Positions 1-8,632 of a stretch of DNA of 64,000 bases are shown piece by piece. Each line of letters starts with the position of its first letter. Position 1 is the first letter of the stretch. A program made the position numbers and the translations under genes. The stretch comes from Ga0077527 sp964433345 (GTDB lineage: Bacteria > Pseudomonadota > Gammaproteobacteria > Burkholderiales > SG8-41). The notes under the pieces are model-generated. The model was not told the DNA's origin. It was given only the letters and a program-made list of their open reading frames with translations, and searched no databases. The stretch covers positions 1 through 64,000 of the forward strand of contig CAYSQJ010000006.1 of NCBI GenBank assembly GCA_964433345.1. Reading direction: 5' to 3'.

Positions 1-956
<956 letters not shown>

Positions 957-979
957 CAACACACCGCTGGATTACTTCA

Positions 980-1381
980 ATGTCACCAATGAATGAACCA
1001 CAGTCCCATGCCGAGGCCGTCGCAGCCGCCACTGCCGTGCTCGACCGCCACATGTCGGCCCTGAATGCAGGAGATGCCGCTGCACTGGCCGCGACCCTGC
1101 ATTTCCCGCATTACCGTTTCACCGGCGGGCAGATGAAAGTCTGGGAAAAATCCGACAGCTATCTGGCGGACTTCCGGGCGAGGGCCGGCGATGGCTGGCA
1201 CCACAGCAGCTGGGATTTTGTGCGCCCCGTGGCCGCGGGACCGGACAAGGTTCACCTCGACGTCCAGTTCACCCGCTATCGCGCGGATGGCAGCGCCATG
1301 GGATCGTTCCGTTCGCTGTGGGTGGTGACCCTGCGCGATGGTGTCTGGGGCGCGCAGCTGCGCTCCAGCTACGCGGCATGA
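980..1381 (+). CDS. SnoaL/NTF2-like domain protein
   Basis: Protein of 133 residues that looks like a stand-alone SnoaL/NTF2-like cone-barrel domain. An N-terminal helix (AVLDRHMSALNAGDAAALAA) is followed by strands containing HFPHYRF, a W-rich segment (WEKSDSYLADF, GWHHSSWDF) and C-terminal strands ending SLWVVTLRDGVWGAQLR. Such domains serve as small-molecule isomerases, hydrolases or binding modules; no substrate can be read from the sequence. The ATG at 980 is used, but an in-frame ATG at 989 is an alternative, and neither has a strong ribosome-binding site. Its stop overlaps the start of the phosphatase gene (ATGA at 1378-1381), so the two are probably translationally coupled. Function unknown. 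Confidence 0.75.
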   Translation: MSPMNEPQSHAEAVAAATAVLDRHMSALNAGDAAALAATLHFPHYRFTGGQMKVWEKSDSYLADFRARAGDGWHHSSWDFVRPVAAGPDKVHLDVQFTRYRADGSAMGSFRSLWVVTLRDGVWGAQLRSSYAA

Positions 1382-1866
1382 CGGACGCTGTTGCACCTGT
1401 CCGGGTGCTGTTTGTTTGCATGGGCAATATCTGCCGTTCGCCGACTGCCGAGGGCGTATTCCGTGCGTTGGTCGAGGCCGAAGGCCTGGCGGACAGGATG
1501 GAGATCGATTCCGCCGGCACCCACGATTACCATATCGGCCACCCGCCCGACGCCCGTGCGCAGGAGGCCGCCGCTAGACGCGGCTACGATCTGTCCGCCT
1601 TGCGGGCACGCCAGGTCACGCGCGGGGATTTCGCCGCATTCGACTTCATGCTGGCGATGGATGAACACAACCGCAGCCTGCTGCTGCAGCAATGTCCGCC
1701 GCAGTATCGCGACCGGATCAGGCTGTTCCTCGAATTCGCCGGAAGCGGGGCACCCGCGGAAGTGCCCGATCCCTATTACGGCGGGCCGCAGGGTTTCGAG
1801 CAGGTGCTCGACCTGGTCGAGGATGGTGCGCGCGGGTTACTGCGCCATATTAAAAATAATCAATAA
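1378..1866 (+). CDS. Low-molecular-weight protein-tyrosine phosphatase
   Basis: Cytoplasmic phosphotyrosine phosphatase of 162 residues. The P-loop CX5R is VCMGNICRS, giving nucleophile Cys14 and Arg20. The general-acid aspartate is in PDPYYGG (Asp131). The frame is open further upstream, but the ATG at 1378, overlapping the previous stop, puts the P-loop where the family has it. The last residues (HIKNNQ) are encoded by an AT-rich island unlike the rest of the gene, so the 3' end may have been reshaped by that insertion. Targets are unknown; with no tyrosine kinase or exopolysaccharide genes nearby, a general regulatory role is all that can be suggested. Confidence 0.93.
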   Translation: MTDAVAPVRVLFVCMGNICRSPTAEGVFRALVEAEGLADRMEIDSAGTHDYHIGHPPDARAQEAAARRGYDLSALRARQVTRGDFAAFDFMLAMDEHNRSLLLQQCPPQYRDRIRLFLEFAGSGAPAEVPDPYYGGPQGFEQVLDLVEDGARGLLRHIKNNQ

Positions 1867-1880
1867 AATCAAATACTTAT
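1851..1880 (-). promoter_or_regulatory. IHF-like AT-rich site (a)
   Basis: On the minus strand the core TAAGTATTTGATT (1867-1879) fits the IHF consensus YAANNNNTTGATW exactly. A T5 tract lies 10 bases beyond it. The island covers the last codons and stop of the phosphatase gene and abuts the terminator of the convergent receptor gene. Binding is inferred, not shown. Confidence 0.5.
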
Positions 1881-1909
1881 AAAAAAACGGCAACCCTCAG
1901 GCTGCCGTT
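1881..1909 (-). terminator. Rho-independent terminator of the Bug receptor gene
   Basis: Read on the minus strand, the stem AACGGCA/TGCCGTT (1886-1892 with 1903-1909) encloses a GC-rich loop. It is followed directly by a run of seven T (1881-1887 on the plus strand as A), about 22 bases after the stop of the receptor gene. Confidence 0.88.
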
Positions 1910-1931
1910 GCTGTGTGACGCAGTGCCGCCC

Positions 1932-2915
1932 TCAGTCGAGCTTGATGTTCGCGGCCTTGATGACCTTTTTCCAGTCTTCGAATTCCCGGCGCATGAACTT
2001 GCCGAGTTCTTCCGGAGTTCCCGGCGCAGGCTCCGCACCCTGGCTGGACAGTCGCTTCGACATCTCCGGCTCCGAAAGTGCCTTGACCGATTCGGCGTTG
2101 ATTTTCGCGATGATGTCCTTGGGCACCGCCGCGGGCGCGAGCAGGGCGTACCAGGTGACGTACTGGAAACCCGCCAGCTGCGGACCCGATTCGGCCACCG
2201 TCGGAATATCCGGTGCCGCAGGAGAACGTTTCGCACTGCCAACGGCAATGCCGCGCATGCGGCCGCTGGCGATATGCGGCAGCACCGAGGGCATGCTGTT
2301 GAACATGGCGGAGATCTGGCCGGAAATGAGATCGGTCATCGCCGGCGCGGTACCCTTGTAGGGAATGTGCACGAGGTTGACCTTGGCCATCGACTTCAGC
2401 AGTTCCATGCCCATGTGCTGGGGGCTGCCGGGGCCGACCGAACCGTAGTTGATCTGGCCCGGCTTGGCCTTGGCCAGTTTGATCAGGTCGTTGACGTTGC
2501 GCACCGGCAGCGAGGGATGCACCACCAGGATCTGCGGATTGACCACCACCAGGGTGATCGGCGCCAGATCCTTGAACACGTCGTACGGCAGGTTCGAGCG
2601 CAGCGCCGGCGCCAGCGCAAGCGATCCGCCGGTGCCGAACAGCAGCGTGTGGCCATCAGGCGCCGAGCGCAGCACGGCCTCGATACCGATCACGCCACCG
2701 GCACCGGGCCGGTTTTCCACCACGATCTGCTGCTTCCAGGCCTCGCTGAGCTTCTGCGCCAGGGCCCGGCCGACAAAGTCGGTGGGGCCGCCCGGCGGGA
2801 AATGGATCACCATGCGCAGGGGCTTGTTCGGGAAGTTCTGCGCGCTCTGCGCCGCAGCCCATGATGCGGATGTCGCCAGCAATACCGCGGCGGCACATCG
2901 GAAAATTGTTTTCAT
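1932..2915 (-). CDS. Tripartite tricarboxylate transporter (Bug family) substrate-binding protein
   Basis: Periplasmic solute receptor of 327 residues. A typical Sec signal peptide (MKTIFRCAAAVLLATSASWA, then AQS) is followed by the Bug signature YPNKPLR-like stretch (FPNKPLRMVIHFPPGGPTD), the region GGVIGIEAVLRSAPDGHTLL and the C-terminal MRREFEDWKKVI. Bug proteins bind carboxylates such as citrate, aromatic acids or nicotinate; the ligand here is unknown. The ATG at 2915 is preceded by a strong GGAGAGGAG. The frame is open further upstream, but without a signal peptide. No TctA/TctB membrane genes are in the window, which is common for orphan Bug genes. It is divergent from the acyl-CoA synthetase gene, so it may capture the substrate that the neighbouring cluster degrades. 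Confidence 0.93.
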   Translation of the reverse strand: MKTIFRCAAAVLLATSASWAAAQSAQNFPNKPLRMVIHFPPGGPTDFVGRALAQKLSEAWKQQIVVENRPGAGGVIGIEAVLRSAPDGHTLLFGTGGSLALAPALRSNLPYDVFKDLAPITLVVVNPQILVVHPSLPVRNVNDLIKLAKAKPGQINYGSVGPGSPQHMGMELLKSMAKVNLVHIPYKGTAPAMTDLISGQISAMFNSMPSVLPHIASGRMRGIAVGSAKRSPAAPDIPTVAESGPQLAGFQYVTWYALLAPAAVPKDIIAKINAESVKALSEPEMSKRLSSQGAEPAPGTPEELGKFMRREFEDWKKVIKAANIKLD

Positions 2916-2951
2916 GTCGTCTCCTCTCCCGTTTTTGTCATTGAGCGCCGA

Positions 2952-2981
2952 ATTTAACACGGCCCCGGTTTGACCCGGCAA
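2952..2981 (-). promoter_or_regulatory. Putative sigma-70 promoter of the Bug receptor gene
   Basis: On the minus strand a TTGCCG -35 (2976-2981) and a TTAAAT -10 (2952-2957) are 18 bases apart, 37 bases before the ATG. It overlaps the oppositely oriented promoter of the acyl-CoA synthetase gene. Confidence 0.4.
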
Positions 2982-2998
2982 TCGGCAGCCGCTATCTT
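2970..2998 (+). promoter_or_regulatory. Putative sigma-70 promoter of the acyl-CoA synthetase gene
   Basis: TTGACC (2970-2975) and TATCTT (2993-2998) are separated by 17 bases, 36 bases before the ATG at 3035. The -35 shares bases with the divergent receptor promoter, so one regulator could control both directions. Confidence 0.5.
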
Positions 2999-3034
2999 CC
3001 GCCGGTTATCCCGAACAGCACAAGAGTCCATTAA

Positions 3035-5125
3035 ATGAACGATGCCATCCAGGCCTTGCTGCACCCGAAATCGATTGCAGTGATCGGCGCATCCGCCGAC
3101 TTCAACAAGATCAACGGCCGCACTCTGAAAGCGCTGGTCGACAAGCAGTATGCCGGCCGCATCATCCCGGTCAACCCGAAGTATCCGACGCTGCTTGACC
3201 TGCCTTGCTATCCCGACATTCCTTCGATTCCGGGCACGGTGGATCTCGCAGTCGTCGCAGTGCCGGCGAAACACGTGCCCGACACGCTGCGCGAGCTCGG
3301 CCGCAAGGGCGTCAAGGCGGCAGTGGTATTCAGCTCCGGCTTCAGCGAGGTTGGCGGCGACGGCGTAAGGCTGGAAGCCGAACTGCGCGAGGCGATCAGG
3401 GACAGCGGCGTGCGCATCCTCGGGCCGAACTGCCTCGGCCTCGTCAATGTCGCCGAAAACGTGATGGCCACCTTCAGCCAGTTTTCGCTGGGGCCGACAC
3501 CCGACGGCCCGGCCGCTTTCGTCACCCAGTCCGGCGCGCTGGGTACCGCTACGGCCGGCACCGCGCGCAAGCGCGGGCTGAACTTCGGTTACTTCGTCAA
3601 CACCGGCAACGAAGTCGATCTGCAGTTTGTCGACATCATGCGTGCGATCGTCGCCGAGGATCGCATCAAGGTCGGCGCCGGCTACATCGAAGGCCTGAAG
3701 AACGGCCCGGGCCTGCTCGAGGTTGCCGAGGACGCGCTGCAACGGGCCAAGCCGCTGGTGCTGACCAAGGTCGGACGCACCCGCGCCGGCGCCAAGGCCA
3801 TCGCTTCGCACACCGGCTCGCTGGCCGGCGAGGACGCGGTGTTCGACGGCGTGATCCGTCAGCGCGGCATCATCCGCGCGCGCAGCGACGAGCAACTGCT
3901 GGATTTTGTCGAGATATTCACGCAATGCGCGCTGCCGGGTGGCCGCGGCATCGGCATCATCACCCGTTCCGGGGGAGCCGGGGCCCTGATGGCCGACCGC
4001 GCCGAGGAAATCGGGCTGGATGTGGCGACACTCGGCGCCGACACGACAGCTGCGCTGCGCAAGGTGGTGCCGGCCTTCGGTTCCACCGGCAACCCGGTGG
4101 ACATCACCGCACAGGGGCTGGTCAATCCCAACCTGATGCGGGAGAGCATCAAGATCCTGCTGTCGGATCCGCAGGTCGACGTCGCCATTGCCTGGCTGTC
4201 GTTCTCGGAAAAACAGGCCGACATGAACGTGCGCAACTTCGTCGAGGCCAAGGCGCAGACCGACAAACCCTTCATCGTGTGCTGGATGGGCATGCCCGAT
4301 GCCGCGGGCGAGCAGATGCGTGCCGCCGGCATACCGGTATTGCGCAGCGCGGAGGCAGCCGTGGATGCAGTCGGCGCACTGGTCCGCTACGCCGAAGCGC
4401 GCCGTCACTGGCTGGCGGATGCGCCGGCGCGTGCCGCGCTGCAATTGCCGCAGCCGGCATTGCCGGCGGCCAGCGGCGCCGTCGGCAGCCTCGAAGGCCA
4501 GGCCCTGCTGCAATCCTTCGGTGTCAGCACCGCCGCCGCGAAACTGGCAACTTCCGCCGACGACGCGGTCGCTGCCGCCGAAACGCTGGGCTACCCGGTG
4601 GTGCTGAAAATCGAATCGCCGGACATCCTGCACAAGACCGAGGCGCAGGGCGTGGTGCTGAACCTGCGGGATGCCGCCGCGGTGCGCGCGGCGTTTGCAA
4701 AGCTTCTTGCCAATGCCCGGGCGTACAAGGCCGATGCACGCATTGCCGGCGTGCTGGTGCAGGCAATGGCGCAGGGCGATGTCGAACTGGTGATCGGCCT
4801 CAAGCGCGATCCGAGCTTCGGGCCGGTGGTGATGGTGGGGCTGGGCGGGGTGCTGATCGAAGTATTCAAGGACGTGGTGTTCCGCGCCGCACCGGTGACG
4901 GAGGCCGGAGCGCTGCAGATGCTGGATGAACTGAAGAGCCGGGTGGTGCTCGACGGGGTGCGCGGCAAACCGCCGGTGGACCGGCAGGCGCTGGCGCGGA
5001 TGATCAGCGCGGTGTCCTGTTTCGGGGCGGCTACAGGCCCGCGGCTGGCCGAACTCGACCTCAATCCGGTGCTCGCCGGACCGCAGGGTGTTACCGCTGT
5101 CGATTGGCTTATGCTGCTGGATTGA
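3035..5125 (+). CDS. Acyl-CoA synthetase (NDP-forming), fused alpha-beta type
   Basis: Ligase of 696 residues that joins a carboxylic acid to CoA using ATP with release of ADP and phosphate, through a phosphohistidine. An N-terminal CoA-binding Rossmann domain (IAVIGASADFNKINGR, about residues 8-135) comes first. Two succinyl-CoA-synthetase-like flavodoxin domains follow (about 150-440), and the C-terminal half is an ATP-grasp domain (VLKIESPDILHKTEAQGV onward, about 475-690). The phosphorylated histidine should be His259 in ASHTGSLAG. The ATG at 3035 follows CAAGAGTCC, a modest ribosome-binding site. It heads a same-strand block of beta-oxidation genes and probably activates that block's substrate, which the sequence does not reveal. 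Confidence 0.92.
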   Translation: MNDAIQALLHPKSIAVIGASADFNKINGRTLKALVDKQYAGRIIPVNPKYPTLLDLPCYPDIPSIPGTVDLAVVAVPAKHVPDTLRELGRKGVKAAVVFSSGFSEVGGDGVRLEAELREAIRDSGVRILGPNCLGLVNVAENVMATFSQFSLGPTPDGPAAFVTQSGALGTATAGTARKRGLNFGYFVNTGNEVDLQFVDIMRAIVAEDRIKVGAGYIEGLKNGPGLLEVAEDALQRAKPLVLTKVGRTRAGAKAIASHTGSLAGEDAVFDGVIRQRGIIRARSDEQLLDFVEIFTQCALPGGRGIGIITRSGGAGALMADRAEEIGLDVATLGADTTAALRKVVPAFGSTGNPVDITAQGLVNPNLMRESIKILLSDPQVDVAIAWLSFSEKQADMNVRNFVEAKAQTDKPFIVCWMGMPDAAGEQMRAAGIPVLRSAEAAVDAVGALVRYAEARRHWLADAPARAALQLPQPALPAASGAVGSLEGQALLQSFGVSTAAAKLATSADDAVAAAETLGYPVVLKIESPDILHKTEAQGVVLNLRDAAAVRAAFAKLLANARAYKADARIAGVLVQAMAQGDVELVIGLKRDPSFGPVVMVGLGGVLIEVFKDVVFRAAPVTEAGALQMLDELKSRVVLDGVRGKPPVDRQALARMISAVSCFGAATGPRLAELDLNPVLAGPQGVTAVDWLMLLD

Positions 5126-5140
5126 GCTAATGACTGATCC

Positions 5141-5242
5141 CGTAGCCCGGATCAAAGCCTCAGGCTGCAGTCCGGGATAACGCAAACATTCCCCGGATTT
5201 CGCTTCGCCTCCCCGAAGGGATTTCTTCGGGGCGCATCCGGG
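5141..5242. repeat. Nested palindromic repeat of the GTAGCCCGGAT type
   Basis: Two adjacent stem-loops. The first pairs CCCGGA (5146-5151) with TCCGGG (5171-5176) and has an inner stem AGCCT/AGGCT (5156-5166). The second pairs CCCGGAT (5192-5198) with ATCCGGG (5236-5242) and has an inner stem CCCCGAAG/CTTCGGGG (5211-5218 with 5225-5232). It fills the gap between the synthetase and dehydrogenase genes. It has no T-run, so it is not a typical terminator; it may process or stabilise the transcript. Confidence 0.75.
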
Positions 5243-5268
5243 ACACGGAACTGGACTAACCGGAGAAC

Positions 5269-6462
5269 ATGGACATGGATTTCACGCTACCCGAAGAACT
5301 GCGCATGCTGCGCGATACCGTCGCGCGTTTCGTGCGGGAGGAACTGCTGCCGCTGGAACGCGATGTCATCAAGCGCGAAGCGGAACGCGGTCTCACCGAT
5401 GCACCGCTGATCGATCCCGATGCCGAGAAGGAGCTCAACCGCAAGGCCAAGGAGATCGGCCTTTATGGCATCGACGTGCCCGAGGAATACGGCGGCCAGA
5501 ACATGGGCATGCTGGCCAAAGCTGTCGTCATCGAGGAGCTGAAAACCAGCATCGTGCCTTTCGTGCTGCCGCCGGACAGTCCGAACCTGTGGATGCTGCG
5601 CGAAACCTGCAAGGGCGACCAAGTGCAGAAATACCTGCTGCCCTATGCGAATGGCGAGAAAAAAAGCGCGATTGCCATTTCCGAACCGGGCGCAGGATCC
5701 GATCCCGCAGGCATGAAAACCCGTGCCGAATACAAGAACGGCAAGTGGGTGCTCAATGGCCAGAAAATCTGGATCAGCGGTGCGCGCAAGGCCGATTTCA
5801 TCATCGTGATGGCGGTCACCGACCCGGAAAAGGGCTCGCGCGGCGGCATCACCGCCTTCCTCGTCGACAAGGGCACCAAGGGCCTGTCGATTCCGTCGGT
5901 GTTCAACACCATGGGTGAACACGCGCCGTATGCGGTGTTCTTTGACAATGTCGAGCTTTCCGATGACCAGGTTATGGGCGAGGTCGGCAAGGGTTTCGCG
6001 CCGATGCAGAACCGGCTCGGCGTACGCCGCATGGAAATCGCCTGTCGTTCGCTGGGTTACGCACGACGCTGCATGGATTACATGCTGAAGCAGGCCAACG
6101 AGCGCAAGACCTTCGGCGCGCTGCTCGCCGATCGCCAGCAGGTGCAGTGGTGGCTGGCTGACAGCTGGCAGGAAATGGAAATGGTGCGCTGGATCACCTG
6201 GCGCCTCGCCTGGAAAATGGACCAGGGCGGAGCCGACTGGCGGCGCGAGGCGGCGATGGTCAAGCTGCAGGGCAGCGAAATGATTGCACGCGTCTCCGAC
6301 CGAGCGATCCAGTTGCTCGGCGGCATGGGCGTGTCGAAGGACCTGCCGCTGGAATACATCGCCCGCGCCTGCCGCGTGTTCCGCATTTTCGAAGGGCCGA
6401 GCGAGGTGCATCGCTGGTTCATCGCCCGCGACCTGCTGCGCAACGGCATGCCCGCGGATTGA
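5269..6462 (+). CDS. Acyl-CoA dehydrogenase family protein
   Basis: FAD-dependent dehydrogenase of 397 residues that introduces a 2,3 double bond into an acyl-CoA. The N-terminal helical domain starts DFTLPEELRMLRDTVARF. The middle beta domain has the flavin and substrate signature AISEPGAGSDPAGMKTRA and GQKIWISGA. The C-terminal helical domain ends in IQLLGGMGVSKDLPLEYIARACR and RIFEGPSEVHR. In many family members the base glutamate lies in a YEG-like loop; which residue serves here I cannot fix. Two in-frame ATGs exist (5269 and 5275), and the GGAG at 5262-5265 is better spaced for 5275. The stop overlaps the next gene. Substrate unknown. Confidence 0.93.
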   Translation: MDMDFTLPEELRMLRDTVARFVREELLPLERDVIKREAERGLTDAPLIDPDAEKELNRKAKEIGLYGIDVPEEYGGQNMGMLAKAVVIEELKTSIVPFVLPPDSPNLWMLRETCKGDQVQKYLLPYANGEKKSAIAISEPGAGSDPAGMKTRAEYKNGKWVLNGQKIWISGARKADFIIVMAVTDPEKGSRGGITAFLVDKGTKGLSIPSVFNTMGEHAPYAVFFDNVELSDDQVMGEVGKGFAPMQNRLGVRRMEIACRSLGYARRCMDYMLKQANERKTFGALLADRQQVQWWLADSWQEMEMVRWITWRLAWKMDQGGADWRREAAMVKLQGSEMIARVSDRAIQLLGGMGVSKDLPLEYIARACRVFRIFEGPSEVHRWFIARDLLRNGMPAD

Positions 6463-7706
6463 ATACGGTCACCCGCGCGCCGGCGCTCGCGCCGTTCCGG
6501 GTCCGCAGTTTCCGTTTTCAGTGGCCCTCCGATCTCGCCGCCTCCTGGGCGTTCGAGATGGAGACGCTGATTCTCGGCTGGTACATCCTGGTCGAAACCG
6601 GCTCGGTGCTGCTGCTGACCCTGTTCGCTTCGCTGCAGTATGTCGGCACGCTGCTGTCACCGATGTTCGGCGTCGCCGGACACCGGCTGGGCAACAAGCG
6701 GGTTTACCGCGCGATGCGCGGCTTCTATGCCCTGATGGCCACGCTGCTGACGGCGCTGGCACTGACCGGCACATTGCAGCCGCTGCACGTGTTCGTGATC
6801 ACCGCATTGATGGGGCTGGTGAGACCTTCGGACCTGGTGCTGCGCCACGCGTTGATCGGCGAGACCCTGCCGGTCGGCCAGTTCGTGGGTGCCGCGAGCA
6901 TTTCACGCACCACCCAGGATTCGGCGCGGGTGATGGGTGCGCTGACCGGGGCAGGGCTGGTTGCAAGCCTGGGTATCGGTCTGGCCTATGTGGCAGTGGC
7001 CCTGTTTTACTTCACCAGCCTGTTGCTGACCTTCGGTGTGGATGCCAAGCCGCGGGAGGACCAGGCGCTGGTGCCGCGCGTCTCGGTGTGGCGGGATCTG
7101 CGCGACGGCCTGTCCTATGTCTGGAACACGCCGCCGCTGCTGGCCGCCATCTGGCTGGCGCTGCTGGTCAACCTCACTGCTTTCCCCCTGGTCAACGGCT
7201 TGCTGCCGTATGTGGCACGGGAGGTTTACGGCACCGACCAGACCGGCCTTGGCTATCTGGTTGCCGGATTCGCCGGCGGCGCGCTGGCCGGTTCACTGTT
7301 GCTGACGCGCTTCGGCCATGCCGTACAGCCCGCCCGCATGATGATCGGCGCCTGTGTCTGGTGGTACCTGCTGACATTCCTGTTCGTGCAGGTCGACAGC
7401 CTGGCTGCCGGCGTCGCCTTGCTGCTGCTGTCAGGTTTTGCCCAGAGCCTGAGCATGGTGACCATGGCGGCCATGCTGCTGCGCAATTCGGAAGAGCGTT
7501 TCCGCAGCCGCGTGATGGGCATCCGCATGCTGGCCATTTACACGCTGCCGATCGGACTGATGGTCTCGGGCCCGCTGATCGAGCTTTTCGGCTTCCGTAT
7601 GACGGGGTCGGCATACTGTCTCATCGGCCTGGCGCTGACGATAGGCATCGGCCTGCGCTGGCGCGAGCATGTCTGGCAGGGCAGCGCAGCCTCGAATCTG
7701 CGCTGA
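6459..7706 (+). CDS. MFS transporter (MFS_3/EntS-like)
   Basis: Integral membrane protein of about 415 residues with roughly twelve hydrophobic segments, for example LLLTLFASLQYVGTLLSPMF, FYALMATLLTALALTGTL and AGVALLLLSGFAQSLSMVTM. The N-terminal layout (FRFQWPSDLAASWAFEMETL) and the loop RTTQDSARVMGALTGAGL resemble the EntS/MFS_3 group of exporters. The only start that fits is a TTG at 6459 overlapping the TGA of the dehydrogenase gene (TTGA), which implies translational coupling. Its place inside a beta-oxidation block suggests it moves the pathway's substrate or an intermediate; the direction cannot be told from sequence. Confidence 0.88.
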   Translation: MNTVTRAPALAPFRVRSFRFQWPSDLAASWAFEMETLILGWYILVETGSVLLLTLFASLQYVGTLLSPMFGVAGHRLGNKRVYRAMRGFYALMATLLTALALTGTLQPLHVFVITALMGLVRPSDLVLRHALIGETLPVGQFVGAASISRTTQDSARVMGALTGAGLVASLGIGLAYVAVALFYFTSLLLTFGVDAKPREDQALVPRVSVWRDLRDGLSYVWNTPPLLAAIWLALLVNLTAFPLVNGLLPYVAREVYGTDQTGLGYLVAGFAGGALAGSLLLTRFGHAVQPARMMIGACVWWYLLTFLFVQVDSLAAGVALLLLSGFAQSLSMVTMAAMLLRNSEERFRSRVMGIRMLAIYTLPIGLMVSGPLIELFGFRMTGSAYCLIGLALTIGIGLRWREHVWQGSAASNLR

Positions 7707-7786
7707 GCAGGCGGCATGGCTTGCGTCTGCATCGGTTAAAATATCAGTCTTTCCGATCAACACAGTACGAACTCACGGGGATGACC

Positions 7787-8590
7787 ATGAACGCACCTCA
7801 GACCATGACGGACCGCCTGCTTGCCGAGAAAAAGGATGGCATCGGCTGGATCACCTTCAACAATCCGGCCCGCCACAATGCGGTGTCTTTCGAAATGTGG
7901 CAGGCGCTGCCGGTGATCCTCAAGGACTTCGTGGCTGACCCCGAGGTGCGCGTGATCATTCTCAAGGGGGCGGGCGAGAAGGCCTTCGTCGCCGGCGCCG
8001 ACATCTCCCAATTCAAGGAAAAGCGCAGCAGCGAGGATGCCGTGGCGGCCTACAACGCGGCGGCCGACCTCGCCGGCAAGTCGCTGCAGGAATGCGCCAA
8101 GCCGACCATCGCGATGGTGCGTGGCTACTGCATCGGCGGCGGCACCGCGATCGCCGTCAACTGCGACATCCGCATTGCCTCCGATGACGCGAAGTTCGGC
8201 GTGCCTGCCGGCAAGCTGGGACTGGGCTACCGTTTCGTCGGCATCAAGCGCCTGGCCGATGTGGTCGGCCCCTCGTTCACGGCTGAAATCTTCTTTACCG
8301 CGCGGCAGTTCACCGCGCAGGAAGCATTGCAGATGAACCTGGTCAACCGGGTGGTGCCGGTGGCGGAACTGGAGAAATACACCCTCGAGTACGCGTCGAC
8401 CATCGCCGGCAATGCACCGCTGACCCTGGCTTCGGTGAAGGCCTCGATCATCGAATACTGCAAGGATCCCGCCACGCGTGACCTCGATCGCCTGCAGAAA
8501 ATGGTCGATGCCTGCTACAAGAGCGAGGATTACAAGGAAGGCCAGGCCGCATTTGCCGAGAAGCGCAAGCCGGTGTTCAAGGGAAGGTAA
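7787..8590 (+). CDS. Enoyl-CoA hydratase/isomerase (crotonase) family protein lacking the hydratase glutamates
   Basis: Crotonase-fold protein of 267 residues. Fold signatures are NPARHNAVSFEMW, the oxyanion-hole segment KAFVAGADISQF and GYCIGGGTAIAVNCDIRIA, then FGVPAGKLGLGYRF. In true enoyl-CoA hydratase the two catalytic glutamates sit in GGGCEL and in PEI; here those places read GGGTAI and PAG, so both are absent. It may therefore catalyse another crotonase reaction (isomerisation, hydrolysis, decarboxylation) or use other residues. The ATG at 7787 has a GGGG six bases upstream; an ATG at 7781 is too close to it. The neighbouring dehydrogenase and thiolase genes place it in beta-oxidation. 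Confidence 0.88.
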   Translation: MNAPQTMTDRLLAEKKDGIGWITFNNPARHNAVSFEMWQALPVILKDFVADPEVRVIILKGAGEKAFVAGADISQFKEKRSSEDAVAAYNAAADLAGKSLQECAKPTIAMVRGYCIGGGTAIAVNCDIRIASDDAKFGVPAGKLGLGYRFVGIKRLADVVGPSFTAEIFFTARQFTAQEALQMNLVNRVVPVAELEKYTLEYASTIAGNAPLTLASVKASIIEYCKDPATRDLDRLQKMVDACYKSEDYKEGQAAFAEKRKPVFKGR

Positions 8591-8592
8591 TA

Positions 8593-8620
8593 TAAGTATT
8601 TGTTTTTATTAATATTTTTA
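8593..8620 (+). promoter_or_regulatory. IHF-like AT-rich site (b)
   Basis: The core TAAGTATTTGTTT (8593-8605) differs from YAANNNNTTGATW at one position and is followed after 9 bases by T5 (8615-8619). It lies between the crotonase stop and the ribosome-binding site of the next gene. Confidence 0.45.
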
Positions 8621-8632
8621 TAAAGGCTTATC

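Noticed and set aside
2954..5185. A 743-codon minus-strand frame opposite the acyl-CoA synthetase gene
   Set aside because: Its His/Gln/Arg-rich composition is typical of the antisense of a GC-rich gene. The plus-strand protein has clear domains and motifs.
6284..8590. A single plus-strand frame of 768 codons running from inside the acyl-CoA dehydrogenase gene to the crotonase stop
   Set aside because: Its first two-thirds are the off-frame reading of the dehydrogenase and MFS genes, with no family similarity. Only the last 267 codons, from 7787, are a real gene, so it is not a fusion.
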